Assembly (NCBI RefSeq): GCF_900104385.1
Contig: NZ_FNJA01000003.1
Location: 434,001-498,000 of the forward strand
Length of the DNA stretch: 64,000 nt
Reading direction: 5' to 3'
DNA from: Rhodoferax sp. OV413
GTDB taxonomy: Bacteria > Pseudomonadota > Gammaproteobacteria > Burkholderiales > Burkholderiaceae_C
Shown: positions 42,910 to 51,519 of the stretch, in pieces
Layout: each line of letters opens with the position of its first letter
How positions within the stretch are numbered: the first letter of the stretch is position 1
Translations under genes and position numbers: made by a program
Notes under the pieces: generated by a model
The model's input: the letters and a program-made list of their open reading frames with translations, nothing else
The model's database searches: none
Told to the model about the DNA's origin: nothing

Positions 42910-43989
42910 ATGTTCAGCTTTTTCAAGAAAAAACCTCCTACCCCCGAGATTCCCGCCCCCGCCGCGGCGCCTGCGCCCCTGCCAGCCGCCCCATCCACGC
43001 CCGTCCCCGAAGCCCCGGCCTCCAGCTGGCTGCGCAACCCCTTCGCGGCCAAGCCGGCTGCCGATCCCGTGCCCGCAGCCCCGGCCGCCCCGCGCGCCGA
43101 CTGGCTCGGCAAGCTGAAGAACGGCCTGCGCAAGACCGGCTCCAGCATTGCCACCGTGTTCACTGGCACGCAGATCGACGACGCGCTGTACGAGGAGCTG
43201 GAAGACGCGCTGCTGATGGCCGACACCGGCGTCAAAGCCACCCAACACCTGCTGGCCGACCTGAAGCAACGGGTCAAGGCCGCCAAGGCCACCGAGCCGC
43301 AGGCCGTCAAAGCCCTGCTGGTCGAGTCCATCACCGCCCTGCTGGCGCCGCTGGAAAAAGCCCTGGTGATCGGCCAGCACACGCCCACCGTCATCATGGT
43401 CACCGGCGTCAACGGCGCCGGAAAAACCACGTCGATTGGCAAGCTGACGCGCCACCTGTCTGCGTCAGGCGCTAGTGTTTTACTAGCAGCCGCAGACACC
43501 TTCCGGGCCGCCGCGCGCGAGCAGCTGGGCGTCTGGGCCGACCGCAATACGGTAGAAATCATCAGCCAGGAAGGCGGCGACCCGGCCGCCGTGGCCTTCG
43601 ACTCGGTGAGTGCCGGCAAGGCCCGCGGCCGCGACGTGGTGCTGGTGGACACGGCCGGCCGCCTGCCCACCCAGCTGCATCTGATGGAAGAGCTGAAGAA
43701 AATCCGCCGCGTGGTGCAGAAGGCCGACGCTACAGCGCCGCACGAGGTGCTGCTGGTGATCGACGGCAATACCGGGCAGAACGCCGTCAGCCAGGTCAAG
43801 ATTTTTGACGACGCGATCCAGCTCACCGGCCTGATCGTCACCAAGCTGGACGGCACGGCCAAAGGCGGCGTGCTGGCGGCGATTGCCCAGGAGCGGCCAA
43901 TTCCGGTGTACTTCATCGGCGTGGGCGAGCAGCTGGAAGACCTGGAAACCTTCAACGCGCGCGAATTCGCGCAGGCGCTGCTGACCTAA
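42910..43989 (+). CDS. ftsY: Signal recognition particle receptor FtsY
   Basis: This 359-residue SRP-receptor GTPase acts in membrane-protein targeting. A short Pro/Ala-rich A domain (about residues 8-60) precedes the NG domain. GTPase motifs are GVNGAGKTTSIGKL, DTFRAAAREQL, DTAGRLP and TKLDGTAKGG. Near the G1-G2 segment, codons at 43471-43490 (GCT AGT GTT TTA CTA) are unusually AT-rich for this gene and form a hairpin. Confidence 0.96.
   Translation: MFSFFKKKPPTPEIPAPAAAPAPLPAAPSTPVPEAPASSWLRNPFAAKPAADPVPAAPAAPRADWLGKLKNGLRKTGSSIATVFTGTQIDDALYEELEDALLMADTGVKATQHLLADLKQRVKAAKATEPQAVKALLVESITALLAPLEKALVIGQHTPTVIMVTGVNGAGKTTSIGKLTRHLSASGASVLLAAADTFRAAAREQLGVWADRNTVEIISQEGGDPAAVAFDSVSAGKARGRDVVLVDTAGRLPTQLHLMEELKKIRRVVQKADATAPHEVLLVIDGNTGQNAVSQVKIFDDAIQLTGLIVTKLDGTAKGGVLAAIAQERPIPVYFIGVGEQLEDLETFNAREFAQALLT
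43457..43498. repeat. Hairpin within ftsY (possible repeat remnant)
   Basis: TGTCTGCG (43457-43464) pairs with CGCAGACA (43491-43498), with an inner GCTAGT/ACTAGC stem. It lies in a locally AT-rich codon run inside a conserved region. Confidence 0.35.
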
Positions 43990-43999
43990 ACCGCCATCC

Positions 44000-44776
44000 T
44001 CAAGGCGCGCGGCTGTCGCACTTGCCTTCGAACAGCAGCTTGCCGCTGCCGCCCAACAGGCGTGCGTGGCGGGCCTGGCGGTCGACGATCCATTGGGCAC
44101 CGCTGCCGAACACCACCTCGGTGTCGCTCACAAAGCCCGAACTCAGCCACTGGTGGTTCACCGCCACCGCGTCGTCCTGCGCGCTGAAGCGCACTTCCAC
44201 GCCGCGCCGGGTCTCATTGCTGCCGTCGGCCTGCAGATCGCAATACACGCTCTGCATGTCGGGCGGGCCGCCTTTTTCGCGCAACTGCCGGGCAATACGG
44301 CGGGCCGCGCCCGGCTGGCTGCTGCTGCGGCAGGCGAATTCAGCTACCAGCCAGGTGCCGTCCAGCATGTGTACCGGCGCGAAACTCAGGCTCTCCAGGT
44401 CCAGCGCCGTGGCGCGGCGCGGCAGCAAAGGCGGCGGCTCAGGCTGCAGCGAACCCGACGGCAAGGTAGACGACAAGGTGGCAATGCGCAGCGGCCCCTG
44501 GCAGTCGGCCACAAAGTCCGCATAGCCGGCCACCGGGCTGGGCCGGCGCAGATTGATCAAGAAGTAGGTGCCGGCCACATGGCGGCGGCCCAGAATCTCC
44601 AGCGACACCGCATCCACCCCGACCAGCACGTCGTCGATGCGCTGGACGATCTGCATGTCCTTGCTGGCCGGTGCGTCCGCGGCCCACGCCAGGGGCCCAC
44701 AAAATGCAAGGCAGACGGATAGCGAGAGGCAGTGGCGCAGAAAGGGCATGCGGGCGATTTTGCCCGGCTTCACCAT
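44000..44776 (-). CDS. Hypothetical exported protein
   Basis: The 258-residue product has a hydrophobic signal segment (MPFLRHCLSLSVCLAFCGPLAWA), followed by a globular region with two Cys pairs (VADCQGP, EFACRSS, VYCDLQ, GKCDS), suggesting a periplasmic disulfide-containing protein. The family is not recognised; the pattern resembles small surface-adhesin-like proteins of beta-proteobacteria. AAGGAG lies two bases before ATG 44776 and five before the next GTG codon (44773), so either may be used. Met at 44749 would give a cleaner signal peptide. Confidence 0.6.
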   Translation of the reverse strand: MVKPGKIARMPFLRHCLSLSVCLAFCGPLAWAADAPASKDMQIVQRIDDVLVGVDAVSLEILGRRHVAGTYFLINLRRPSPVAGYADFVADCQGPLRIATLSSTLPSGSLQPEPPPLLPRRATALDLESLSFAPVHMLDGTWLVAEFACRSSSQPGAARRIARQLREKGGPPDMQSVYCDLQADGSNETRRGVEVRFSAQDDAVAVNHQWLSSGFVSDTEVVFGSGAQWIVDRQARHARLLGGSGKLLFEGKCDSRAP

Positions 44777-44838
44777 AGCTCCTTAGAATCACTACCCTCC
44801 TGATGCCGCGAACCTGCGGAAAACCCTTAGTACGCACT

Positions 44839-45519
44839 ATGACCAATCTTCTGCAGCGCATTGAAATCGAAACCGCGCCCCACCCCACCGCCGCCATCAT
44901 CTGGCTGCACGGCCTGGGCGCCAGCGGCGACGATTTTGCGGCCATCGTGCCCGAACTGGACCTGCGCGGCTGCGCGCCCATCCGCTTCGTGTTTCCGCAC
45001 GCGCCGACCATGCCGGTCAGCATCAACAACGGCTATGTGATGCCCGCCTGGTACGACATCAAGAACGTCGACCTGGTGCGGCAGGAAGACGCGGCCGGCA
45101 TCCATGCCTCGGCGCTGGCCATCGAAGCCCTGATTGCCCACGAGGTGGCCCGTGGTATCGCGCCCGAACACATCGTGCTGGCCGGCTTCTCCCAGGGCTG
45201 CGCCATGGCCTTGCACACTGGGCTGCGCCACAGCGCCCGGCTGGCCGGCATCATGGCCTTGTCCGGCTATCTGCCGCTGGCTGCGACCCTGGCCGCCGAG
45301 CGGCACGCGGCCAACGCCAAGACCCCCATCTACATGGCGCACGGCACGGCCGACCCGGTGGTCGTGTTGCCGCGCGCCGAAGCCTCGCGCCAGGCCTTGC
45401 TAGCCCTGGGCTACCCGGTGCAATGGCATACCTACCCGATGCCGCACAGCGTGCATCCCCAGGAGGTGGCTGACATCAGCCGCTTTCTGCAGTCTGTTCT
45501 GGGGGCGACCAAGGGATGA
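44839..45519 (+). CDS. Carboxylesterase/phospholipase-family hydrolase
   Basis: This 226-residue alpha/beta hydrolase of the acyl-protein-thioesterase-like family has the oxyanion motif IWLHGLGASGDDF, nucleophile Ser118 in AGFSQGCA, Asp in HGTADPVV and His in MPHSVHP. No signal peptide is present. It overlaps the Hsp70-like gene start by ATGA. Confidence 0.92.
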   Translation: MTNLLQRIEIETAPHPTAAIIWLHGLGASGDDFAAIVPELDLRGCAPIRFVFPHAPTMPVSINNGYVMPAWYDIKNVDLVRQEDAAGIHASALAIEALIAHEVARGIAPEHIVLAGFSQGCAMALHTGLRHSARLAGIMALSGYLPLAATLAAERHAANAKTPIYMAHGTADPVVVLPRAEASRQALLALGYPVQWHTYPMPHSVHPQEVADISRFLQSVLGATKG

Positions 45520-46772
45520 TGCTCGGTATCGACTTCGGCACCTCGAACACCGTGGCGGCGCTGGTGCGCGCCGACGGCAGCCTGGACACCATCGCGCTGG
45601 ACGCGGGCAAGCCCACGCTGCCCACGGCGCTGTTCTTCTCGCACGAAGACCAGCACACCAGCTTTGGCACGGCCGCCATGCAGGCCTACCTGGCCGGCAC
45701 CGACGGGCGGCTGATGCGCTCCATCAAAAGCCTGCTGGGCAGCAGCCTGATGGACGAAAAAACCGTGGTCAACGGCCAGCTGATGAGCTTTACCGACATC
45801 CTGGGCCTGTTTTTCAAGGAGCTGAAGAGGCGCTCCGAAGCCCATTTAGGCCATGCGGTGCAGCACGCCATGCTGGGCCGGCCGGTGCATTTTGTCGACG
45901 GCAACCCGGCCCGCGATGCGCTGGCCCAAGCCACGCTGGAGCATGCCGCACGCGCCGCCGGCTTTGACGAAGTGCAGTTCCAGCTGGAGCCGATTGCCGC
46001 GGCCTTCGACTTCGAACGCCGCGTCACCCAAGACACCACCGTGCTGGTGGTGGACATTGGCGGCGGTACCTCCGACTTCACCGTGGTGCGGGTCGGACCA
46101 GGCCGCCAGGCGCTGGGCGACCGCAGCCGCGACATCCTGGCCACCACCGGCGTGCACATAGGCGGTACCGACTTCGACCAGATCCTGAACCTGCGCCACG
46201 CCATGCCGCTGCTGGGCCTGGGCCATACCGGTCCCAGCGGGCGCGAAGTGCCATCGGGCGTGTTTTTCGATCTCAGCACCTGGCATCTGATCCACCAGTC
46301 GTATTCGCGCAAAAGCCTGTCCCAGGCCGCCGACCTGCGCGACGCCTATACCGACCGCCGGCTCCACCAGCGCCTGCTGCAGGTGCTGCAGGACCGCGTA
46401 GGCCACCACATCCTGGCGAATGTAGAAGCCGCCAAGATCGCCTGCTCGCTCAGCGCGGCGCCGGCCGACATCGACCTGGACTGTATAGAGCGCGGCCTGG
46501 ACGCCCAGATCACGCCCGAAGGCCTGGCCCAGGCGCTACAGGCCCAGCTGGCCCGGGTGGTGCAATGCGCGCAGGAATGTGTGGAACTGGCGGGGGTGGA
46601 GCGGCCGGACGCGATGTACGTGACCGGCGGCTCGTCGGCGCTGGCGCCGCTGCAACAGGCTTTGCAAGCCCTGTTCCCGCAGTCGCGCATGGTGGTGGGC
46701 GACCGCTTCTCCAGCGTGGCGGCCGGATTAGCCTATGCAGGCTCGGTGGCGCGGGAATTGGCCACGGCCTGA
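45516..46772 (+). CDS. Hsp70-family protein (YegD-like)
   Basis: This 418-residue protein is an actin-like ATPase domain with phosphate loops GIDFGTSNTVAAL and VVDIGGGTSDFTVV and the adenosine motif VTGGSSALAPL. It lacks the C-terminal substrate-binding domain of DnaK, as in the YegD group. Its role is unclear; possibly a chaperone-like ATPase. It is translationally coupled to the esterase. Confidence 0.9.
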   Translation: MMLGIDFGTSNTVAALVRADGSLDTIALDAGKPTLPTALFFSHEDQHTSFGTAAMQAYLAGTDGRLMRSIKSLLGSSLMDEKTVVNGQLMSFTDILGLFFKELKRRSEAHLGHAVQHAMLGRPVHFVDGNPARDALAQATLEHAARAAGFDEVQFQLEPIAAAFDFERRVTQDTTVLVVDIGGGTSDFTVVRVGPGRQALGDRSRDILATTGVHIGGTDFDQILNLRHAMPLLGLGHTGPSGREVPSGVFFDLSTWHLIHQSYSRKSLSQAADLRDAYTDRRLHQRLLQVLQDRVGHHILANVEAAKIACSLSAAPADIDLDCIERGLDAQITPEGLAQALQAQLARVVQCAQECVELAGVERPDAMYVTGGSSALAPLQQALQALFPQSRMVVGDRFSSVAAGLAYAGSVARELATA

Positions 46773-46781
46773 AACCGGAAG

Positions 46782-46840
46782 CAATTGCTATCTAATAAAT
46801 AGCTGCTAGCGCAGCTAGCACCTGCGCCAGAGCCATATTC
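46782..46840. repeat. Dispersed palindromic repeat (convergent gap)
   Basis: The TTGCTATCTAATAAATAGC box is followed by GCTAGCGCAGCTAGCACCTGCGCCAGAGCC. It lies between the convergent Hsp70-like and DUF2059 genes. Confidence 0.8.
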
Positions 46841-46847
46841 CTTAGAT

Positions 46848-47390
46848 TTACTTGGCGGGTTGCGCGGCGGCTTCCAGCCGCTTGCCGATGGATTGCTCCA
46901 GGGTCTTCAGCTTGGGCTCGATCTGGCCCTTGGTGTCGGCCACCAGCTTGTCGACCAGCGACTTCTGGATTTCCTGGCCCATTTGGTTGAATTTACGCTG
47001 TACCGGCGACTCCAGCAGGGCGATCAGCTGGCGCAGCTCGTCTTCTGTGAACTTTTCATCCAGCAACACGCCGATGGTCGAAGGGGCCAGTTTGCTCGCG
47101 CGCTCACGCAGCAGCGGGCGGGCTTCATCGATGTATTTCTTGACGTCGCCCTGGATTTCCTTGCCCAGCGCTTCGCGGCGTTCGGGCGGCACACGGAACT
47201 GGACAGCGGCCTCCACTTGCTGCTTCAGGCGCAACAAGGGTTGCTCGGCCAGGGCCGATGCAGTCACGTCCACCGCAGGTTGCTGGATCTGCAGCAATTT
47301 ATTGATCAGTTCTTTTTTTGCGGGATTGGGTTCGGCATGGGCCATGGCAGCGACCGCCAGCAAAGTGGCGGCAAGGAGTGTTTTCTTCAT
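46848..47390 (-). CDS. Exported DUF2059-family protein
   Basis: The 180-residue product has signal peptide MKKTLLAATLLAVAAMAHA and a helical DUF2059 domain with the core EKFTEDELRQLIALLESPVQRKF. It is a periplasmic protein of unknown role. ATG 47390 fits the signal peptide. Confidence 0.85.
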   Translation of the reverse strand: MKKTLLAATLLAVAAMAHAEPNPAKKELINKLLQIQQPAVDVTASALAEQPLLRLKQQVEAAVQFRVPPERREALGKEIQGDVKKYIDEARPLLRERASKLAPSTIGVLLDEKFTEDELRQLIALLESPVQRKFNQMGQEIQKSLVDKLVADTKGQIEPKLKTLEQSIGKRLEAAAQPAK

Positions 47391-47468
47391 TATCGATTCT
47401 TTCAGTAGAAGTAATCTGGGTGGCACAGGGCCACGGACCCACAGCGTCGTGTGCGGATTATCGCCATG

Positions 47469-48218
47469 CTAACCCGCCGCCAAGGTAAAGCGCACGGTGC
47501 AGCCCCCATCCTGCACCGCCTGTGCGGACATGCTGCCGCCATGGCGCTGCACGATCTTGCGCGCCAGGGCCAGGCCGATGCCGGCGCCCTCGAACTCAGA
47601 TACCGTGTGCAGGCGCTGGAACAGTTCAAACATCGTGCCGCTGGCCGCGGGGTTGAAACCCACGCCGTTGTCGCGCACCCAGAAGCTGAAACCGTCTGCC
47701 GCCGGCTCCCAGCCGATGGTGATCTGCGCTTGCGGCCGGGGCCGGGTGAACTTGATGGCGTTCGACAGCAGATGCCGCCACAGCTGGCGCAGCAAGGCGG
47801 CGTCGCCGCTGAGCGACGGCCAAGCTTCAGGCAACTGCCAGTCGATATGGCGGCCCGCGCTGTCGGCGGCCAGCTCGCGCCGGGCCTCGGCGACCAGCGC
47901 GGCCATGTCCAGTGGCTGGCATTGCAGCGGGATGCGGCCCAGGCGCGACAGTTCCAGCAGCGCATCAACCATGCGGGCCATGCTGCGGGCCGACTGCTCC
48001 AGCGTGTCCAGGCAGGGGGCAGGGTCTTCGCCCTCGGCCAGCATCTCGCGCACCAGCGGCGCATAGGCGCTGATATGGCGCAGCGGCGCCCGCAGATCGT
48101 GCGAAACATTGCGCACAAAGTGCTCGAGCTCGTCCTGTAGCGCCGCATTGCGCGCCTCGCTCTGCTGCAGGCGGGCCTGCAGCTCGGCTATCTGGTTGGC
48201 GGTATCCGGCTGGGTCAA
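47469..48218 (-). CDS. Sensor histidine kinase, cytoplasmic, no sensor domain
   Basis: This 249-residue protein begins with a coiled coil (about 8-35), then HisKA with phospho-acceptor His40 (NVSHDLRAPLRH), then HATPase_c with LLSNAIKF, DNGVGF and GAGIGLALARK. There are no membrane segments and no response regulator nearby; a partner must be encoded elsewhere. The TTG start at 48218 overlaps the glmU stop (TTGA). The short N-terminus suggests it may be a phytochrome-type kinase core detached from its sensor. Confidence 0.82.
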   Translation of the reverse strand: MTQPDTANQIAELQARLQQSEARNAALQDELEHFVRNVSHDLRAPLRHISAYAPLVREMLAEGEDPAPCLDTLEQSARSMARMVDALLELSRLGRIPLQCQPLDMAALVAEARRELAADSAGRHIDWQLPEAWPSLSGDAALLRQLWRHLLSNAIKFTRPRPQAQITIGWEPAADGFSFWVRDNGVGFNPAASGTMFELFQRLHTVSEFEGAGIGLALARKIVQRHGGSMSAQAVQDGGCTVRFTLAAG

Positions 48219-49615
48219 GGCTTGGCCTTTTTCGGGCGGTTCCAGTTGGCAATCGCCACCTGGCGGCCGCGGGCCACGCTCAAGGCACCTGCGGGTGCGT
48301 CCTTGGTCAGCGTGGAGCCACCGCCCACGGTGCCGCCTGCGCCCAGGGTGATGGGCGCCACCAGCACGCAGTTGCTGCCCACGTGCACGTCGTCGCCGAT
48401 GACGGTGCGGTGCTTGTTAGCGCCGTCGTAGTTGGCGGTAATGCTGCCGGCGCCAAAGTTGACCCGCGCGCCTACGCTGGCGTCGCCCAGGTAGGCCAGG
48501 TGGTTGGCCTTGGCGCCATCGCCCAGGGTGGAATTCTTCACCTCGACAAAATTGCCGATGTGCACCTCGGCCCCCAGCTGGGCACCGGGGCGCAGCCGGG
48601 CGAACGGGCCGATCAGGCTGCCCGCGCCCACCGAAACGCCGGCTTTTTCGCCGTCGATATGGGTGAAGGGGTGCACCACCACGCCGGCCGCCAGGCGGGC
48701 ATTGGCGATCACGCAGTTGGCGCCGATGCGCACACCCTCGCCCAGCCCCACCGTGCCTTCAAACACGCAGTTCACGTCGATGGACACATCCTGCGCGCAT
48801 TCCAGGCTGCCGCGTATGTCGAGCCGCGCCGGGTCGGCCAGGCGCACGCCCTGCTCCATCAAGGCCAGGGCCTGCTGGCGCTGGTAGGCGCGCTCCAGCT
48901 CGGCCAGCTGCACAGGGCTGTTGACGCCGGCGACCTGCAGCGCGTCAGTGATCTTGTGCGCTACGACCGGCACGCCATCGGCCACGGCCATCTTGACGAT
49001 GTCAGTCAGGTAGTACTCGGACTGGGCGTTGCGGTTGTCCAAGCGGCCCAGCCAGGTGCGCAGGCGGGCAGCCGGCACGGCCAGGATGCCGCTGTAGATT
49101 TCGCGGATCGCGCGCTGGGCGTCGCTTGCGTCCTTGTGCTCGACGATGGCCTGCACCGCATCGCCCTCGCGCACGATGCGGCCGTAACCGGTGGGGTCGG
49201 GCAACTCCAGGGTCAGCAAGGCCAGCTTGTCACCGCCGCCCACCGCCAGCAGCTGGCGCAAGGTGTCGGCATGCGTCAGCGGCACGTCGCCGGACAGGAC
49301 AATCACCACACCGTCGTCTGCGAGATAGGGCAAGGCCTGCTGCACCGCGTGGCCGGTGCCCAGCTGCGGCTCCTGGCGTGCGAAATTTAAAGAAAATGGG
49401 GCGCTAGCGCTGATGTAGCCTGCGAGAGCCGCTTCAACTTCTGTAGCACCGTGGCCGGTAATCAGCACCACATTGCGCGGCTGCAGGGCGCTGGCGGTAT
49501 CCACCACATGGGCCAGCAATGCGCGCCCGGCCAAAGAATGCAACACTTTGGGCAATTTGCTTTTCATGCGGGTGCCTTTACCCGCCGCCATGATGACTAC
49601 ATCGACTTCTGCCAT
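48215..49615 (-). CDS. glmU: Bifunctional UDP-N-acetylglucosamine pyrophosphorylase / glucosamine-1-phosphate N-acetyltransferase
   Basis: This 466-residue enzyme provides UDP-GlcNAc for peptidoglycan and LPS. The N-terminal pyrophosphorylase has IMAAGKGTRMKSKLPKVLH and LGTGHAVQQ; the C-terminal left-handed beta-helix has hexapeptide repeats (SVGAGSLIGPFARLRPGA) and acetyltransferase His in VVHPFTHI. A palindromic repeat copy lies inside the pyrophosphorylase domain and encodes GYISASAPFSLNF. The ATG (49615-49613) shares bases with the start codon of the divergent DUF6279 gene. Confidence 0.95.
   Translation of the reverse strand: MAEVDVVIMAAGKGTRMKSKLPKVLHSLAGRALLAHVVDTASALQPRNVVLITGHGATEVEAALAGYISASAPFSLNFARQEPQLGTGHAVQQALPYLADDGVVIVLSGDVPLTHADTLRQLLAVGGGDKLALLTLELPDPTGYGRIVREGDAVQAIVEHKDASDAQRAIREIYSGILAVPAARLRTWLGRLDNRNAQSEYYLTDIVKMAVADGVPVVAHKITDALQVAGVNSPVQLAELERAYQRQQALALMEQGVRLADPARLDIRGSLECAQDVSIDVNCVFEGTVGLGEGVRIGANCVIANARLAAGVVVHPFTHIDGEKAGVSVGAGSLIGPFARLRPGAQLGAEVHIGNFVEVKNSTLGDGAKANHLAYLGDASVGARVNFGAGSITANYDGANKHRTVIGDDVHVGSNCVLVAPITLGAGGTVGGGSTLTKDAPAGALSVARGRQVAIANWNRPKKAKP
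49383..49430. repeat. Dispersed palindromic repeat, copy inside glmU
   Basis: On the minus strand: GGCTCTCGCAGGCTACATCA, then GCGCTAGCGCCCCATTTTCT and TTAAATTT, which matches the repeat core plus its AT-rich tail. The codon run there (TTT TCT TTA AAT) is atypical for this gene. Confidence 0.55.
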
Positions 49616-50558
49616 GTCTTGTTTCTTTAGAGGTAAATGGAACGGCTTGCGCAGCGTCCGAAGGGGTATCCAACAGGCTTTCCAGCCGCTGCGCAGGCAC
49701 GGGTGGATTCGGATTATCGGCCTGTTGGTGCTGGCCGCCGCGCTGCCCGGCTGCACCGGCATCAAGCTGGGCTACAACAACGGCGTGGACCTGGCGGTCT
49801 GGTGGCTGGACGGCTATGTCGATCTGGACAGCACCCAAACCCGGCAGCTGCGCGAAGACCTGGTCGTGCTGCAGCGGCAGCACCGCCAGCAGCAGCTGCC
49901 CAGCTACGCCGAATGGCTGAACCAGGCCCAAACCCTGGTGACCGGCGACCTGGCGCCCGAGCAGATCTGCAGCATGGGCAACCAGGTGCGTGGCTTTGTC
50001 GACGAACTGCTGCTCAGCGGCGAATCGGCCGCCGCCACCCTGGCGCTGAGCCTGACGCCGGCCCAGCTGGCACAGCTGGAACGCAAATACGCCAAGAACA
50101 ATGCCGAGTTCCGCAAGGAGTGGCTGGCGCCGGAGCCCGCGGAGATGCGCGCCAAGCGCTACGACAAAGCCCTGGAGCGCGCCGAAATGGTCTATGGCCG
50201 CGTCACCCCTGCACAGAAGGCCTTGATCCGCCAGCAGGTGGAGCAATCGAGCTTCGATCCGCAGCTGCTGCACGCCGAGCGCCAACGCCGGCAAACCGAC
50301 ATCCTGCAAACCCTGCACCAGTTGCAGCGCGCCGCCCCCGGCGCCGCCGACAGCCTGCAAGCGGTCCGCGGCCTGCTGCAGCGGGCCACGCACTCGCCCC
50401 AGGCCGCCTATCGCAGCTATGCAGCGGCCCTGGCCCAGCAGGACTGCCAGGGCATGGCCGCGGTGCACAACAGCACCACCGCCAAGCAACGTGAAGCCGC
50501 GGTGCGCTGGCTGGGCAGCTATGAGAAGTCGCTGCAGGAACTGGTGGCGCAGCGCTGA
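49614..50558 (+). CDS. DUF6279-family lipoprotein
   Basis: This 314-residue protein has a basic N-region, a hydrophobic stretch (IRIIGLLVLAAALPGC) with a lipobox Cys, then a helical, Gln/Arg-rich body beginning GIKLGYNNGVDLAVWWLDGYVDL, the DUF6279 signature. It is an envelope lipoprotein of unknown role. ATG 49614 gives a long 31-residue N-region and overlaps the glmU start codon. TTG 49647, with AGAGG upstream, is a plausible alternative. Confidence 0.78.
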   Translation: MSCFFRGKWNGLRSVRRGIQQAFQPLRRHGWIRIIGLLVLAAALPGCTGIKLGYNNGVDLAVWWLDGYVDLDSTQTRQLREDLVVLQRQHRQQQLPSYAEWLNQAQTLVTGDLAPEQICSMGNQVRGFVDELLLSGESAAATLALSLTPAQLAQLERKYAKNNAEFRKEWLAPEPAEMRAKRYDKALERAEMVYGRVTPAQKALIRQQVEQSSFDPQLLHAERQRRQTDILQTLHQLQRAAPGAADSLQAVRGLLQRATHSPQAAYRSYAAALAQQDCQGMAAVHNSTTAKQREAAVRWLGSYEKSLQELVAQR

Positions 50559-50566
50559 ACCTTGCC

Positions 50567-50646
50567 GGCGGTTACGCCTTGATGAAAACCACAAACCAGG
50601 GTTTTTGGTGCATGCATCACAAAATCCGCCCCCCAAAGTAACCGCC
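50567..50646. repeat. Long-range inverted repeat upstream of the LuxR-type gene
   Basis: GGCGGTTAC (50567-50575) and GTAACCGCC (50638-50646) are perfect 9-bp arms 62 bases apart in the intergenic region, with CCTAG-AAACA-CTAGG right after. It may be a regulatory structure or chance. Confidence 0.35.
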
Positions 50647-50751
50647 TAGAAACACTAGGTTTACATATGCTTGGTACCAGCCACGCTGCCTACCGCATTC
50701 CATGCATCGGCCTGCATACCGCAGGACCAGCGGGCTCCCAGGGAATCCGCC

Positions 50752-51429
50752 ATGTTGCACTCTACTTTCGCCGCTCTCGCCTCCGAATCCGTCAATTACA
50801 TCGACGAACCCAGCACCAGTGAATCCCCCGACGCGCTGGGCCTGATGCAGTGCGTGCTGGAGCAGATGGATTACGGCCTGGCCCTGGTGCACATGGCAAC
50901 CCGCCAGATCCGCTTTGCCAACCGCCTGGCGCACGACGGCCTCAACGGCCCCGGCAGCCTGCGCAGCGGCCTGTGCGTAGTGGGCGGACGTCTGAGCACT
51001 CTGCTGCCTACCGACCATGCGCAACTGGAACGCGCCCTGCTGCGTGCCCACAGCGGCGTGCGGGCCCTGATCAGCCTGGGTGGCGAAGACTGCACCACCA
51101 GCGTCGCCGTGGTTCCGCTGAATGCCCCGACACCCACCCCTTATGCCTTGCTGGTATTTGCCAAGCAGCAGCTGTGCGACAGCTCGACCATGGCACTGTT
51201 CGCACGGGAACGTGGCCTGACCAGCGCCGAAAGCAATGTGCTAGCCTCGGTTTGCAGCGGCATGCGCCCCACCGAAATCGCCCAGCACCACGGCGTGCAG
51301 ATCTCCACCGTGCGCAGCCAGCTGCGCAGCATCCGGCTCAAAACCCGCTGCGACACCATCCGCCAACTGGTGGAAACCGTGTCCATCCTGCCGCCCATGG
51401 CGCGGCACATGGCGGCAGTGCAACACTGA
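50752..51429 (+). CDS. LuxR-type helix-turn-helix transcriptional regulator
   Basis: In this 225-residue protein, the N-terminal part (about 30-145) has a PAS-like pattern (QMDYGLALVHMATRQIRFAN). The C-terminal HTH (about 155-215) reads RGLTSAESNVLASVCSGMRPTEIAQHHGVQISTVRSQLR. No receiver domain is present. It is followed by the Crp/Fnr gene after 90 bases, same strand. Confidence 0.85.
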   Translation: MLHSTFAALASESVNYIDEPSTSESPDALGLMQCVLEQMDYGLALVHMATRQIRFANRLAHDGLNGPGSLRSGLCVVGGRLSTLLPTDHAQLERALLRAHSGVRALISLGGEDCTTSVAVVPLNAPTPTPYALLVFAKQQLCDSSTMALFARERGLTSAESNVLASVCSGMRPTEIAQHHGVQISTVRSQLRSIRLKTRCDTIRQLVETVSILPPMARHMAAVQH

Positions 51430-51519
51430 AGCCATCGGCCCGCCAGCCGGGCTTGCATTCGTCTTTCCACAGGCTTGCCATGGCTTAGACTGGCGTGCGC
51501 CGCTTGCGCCCGTCTATCC

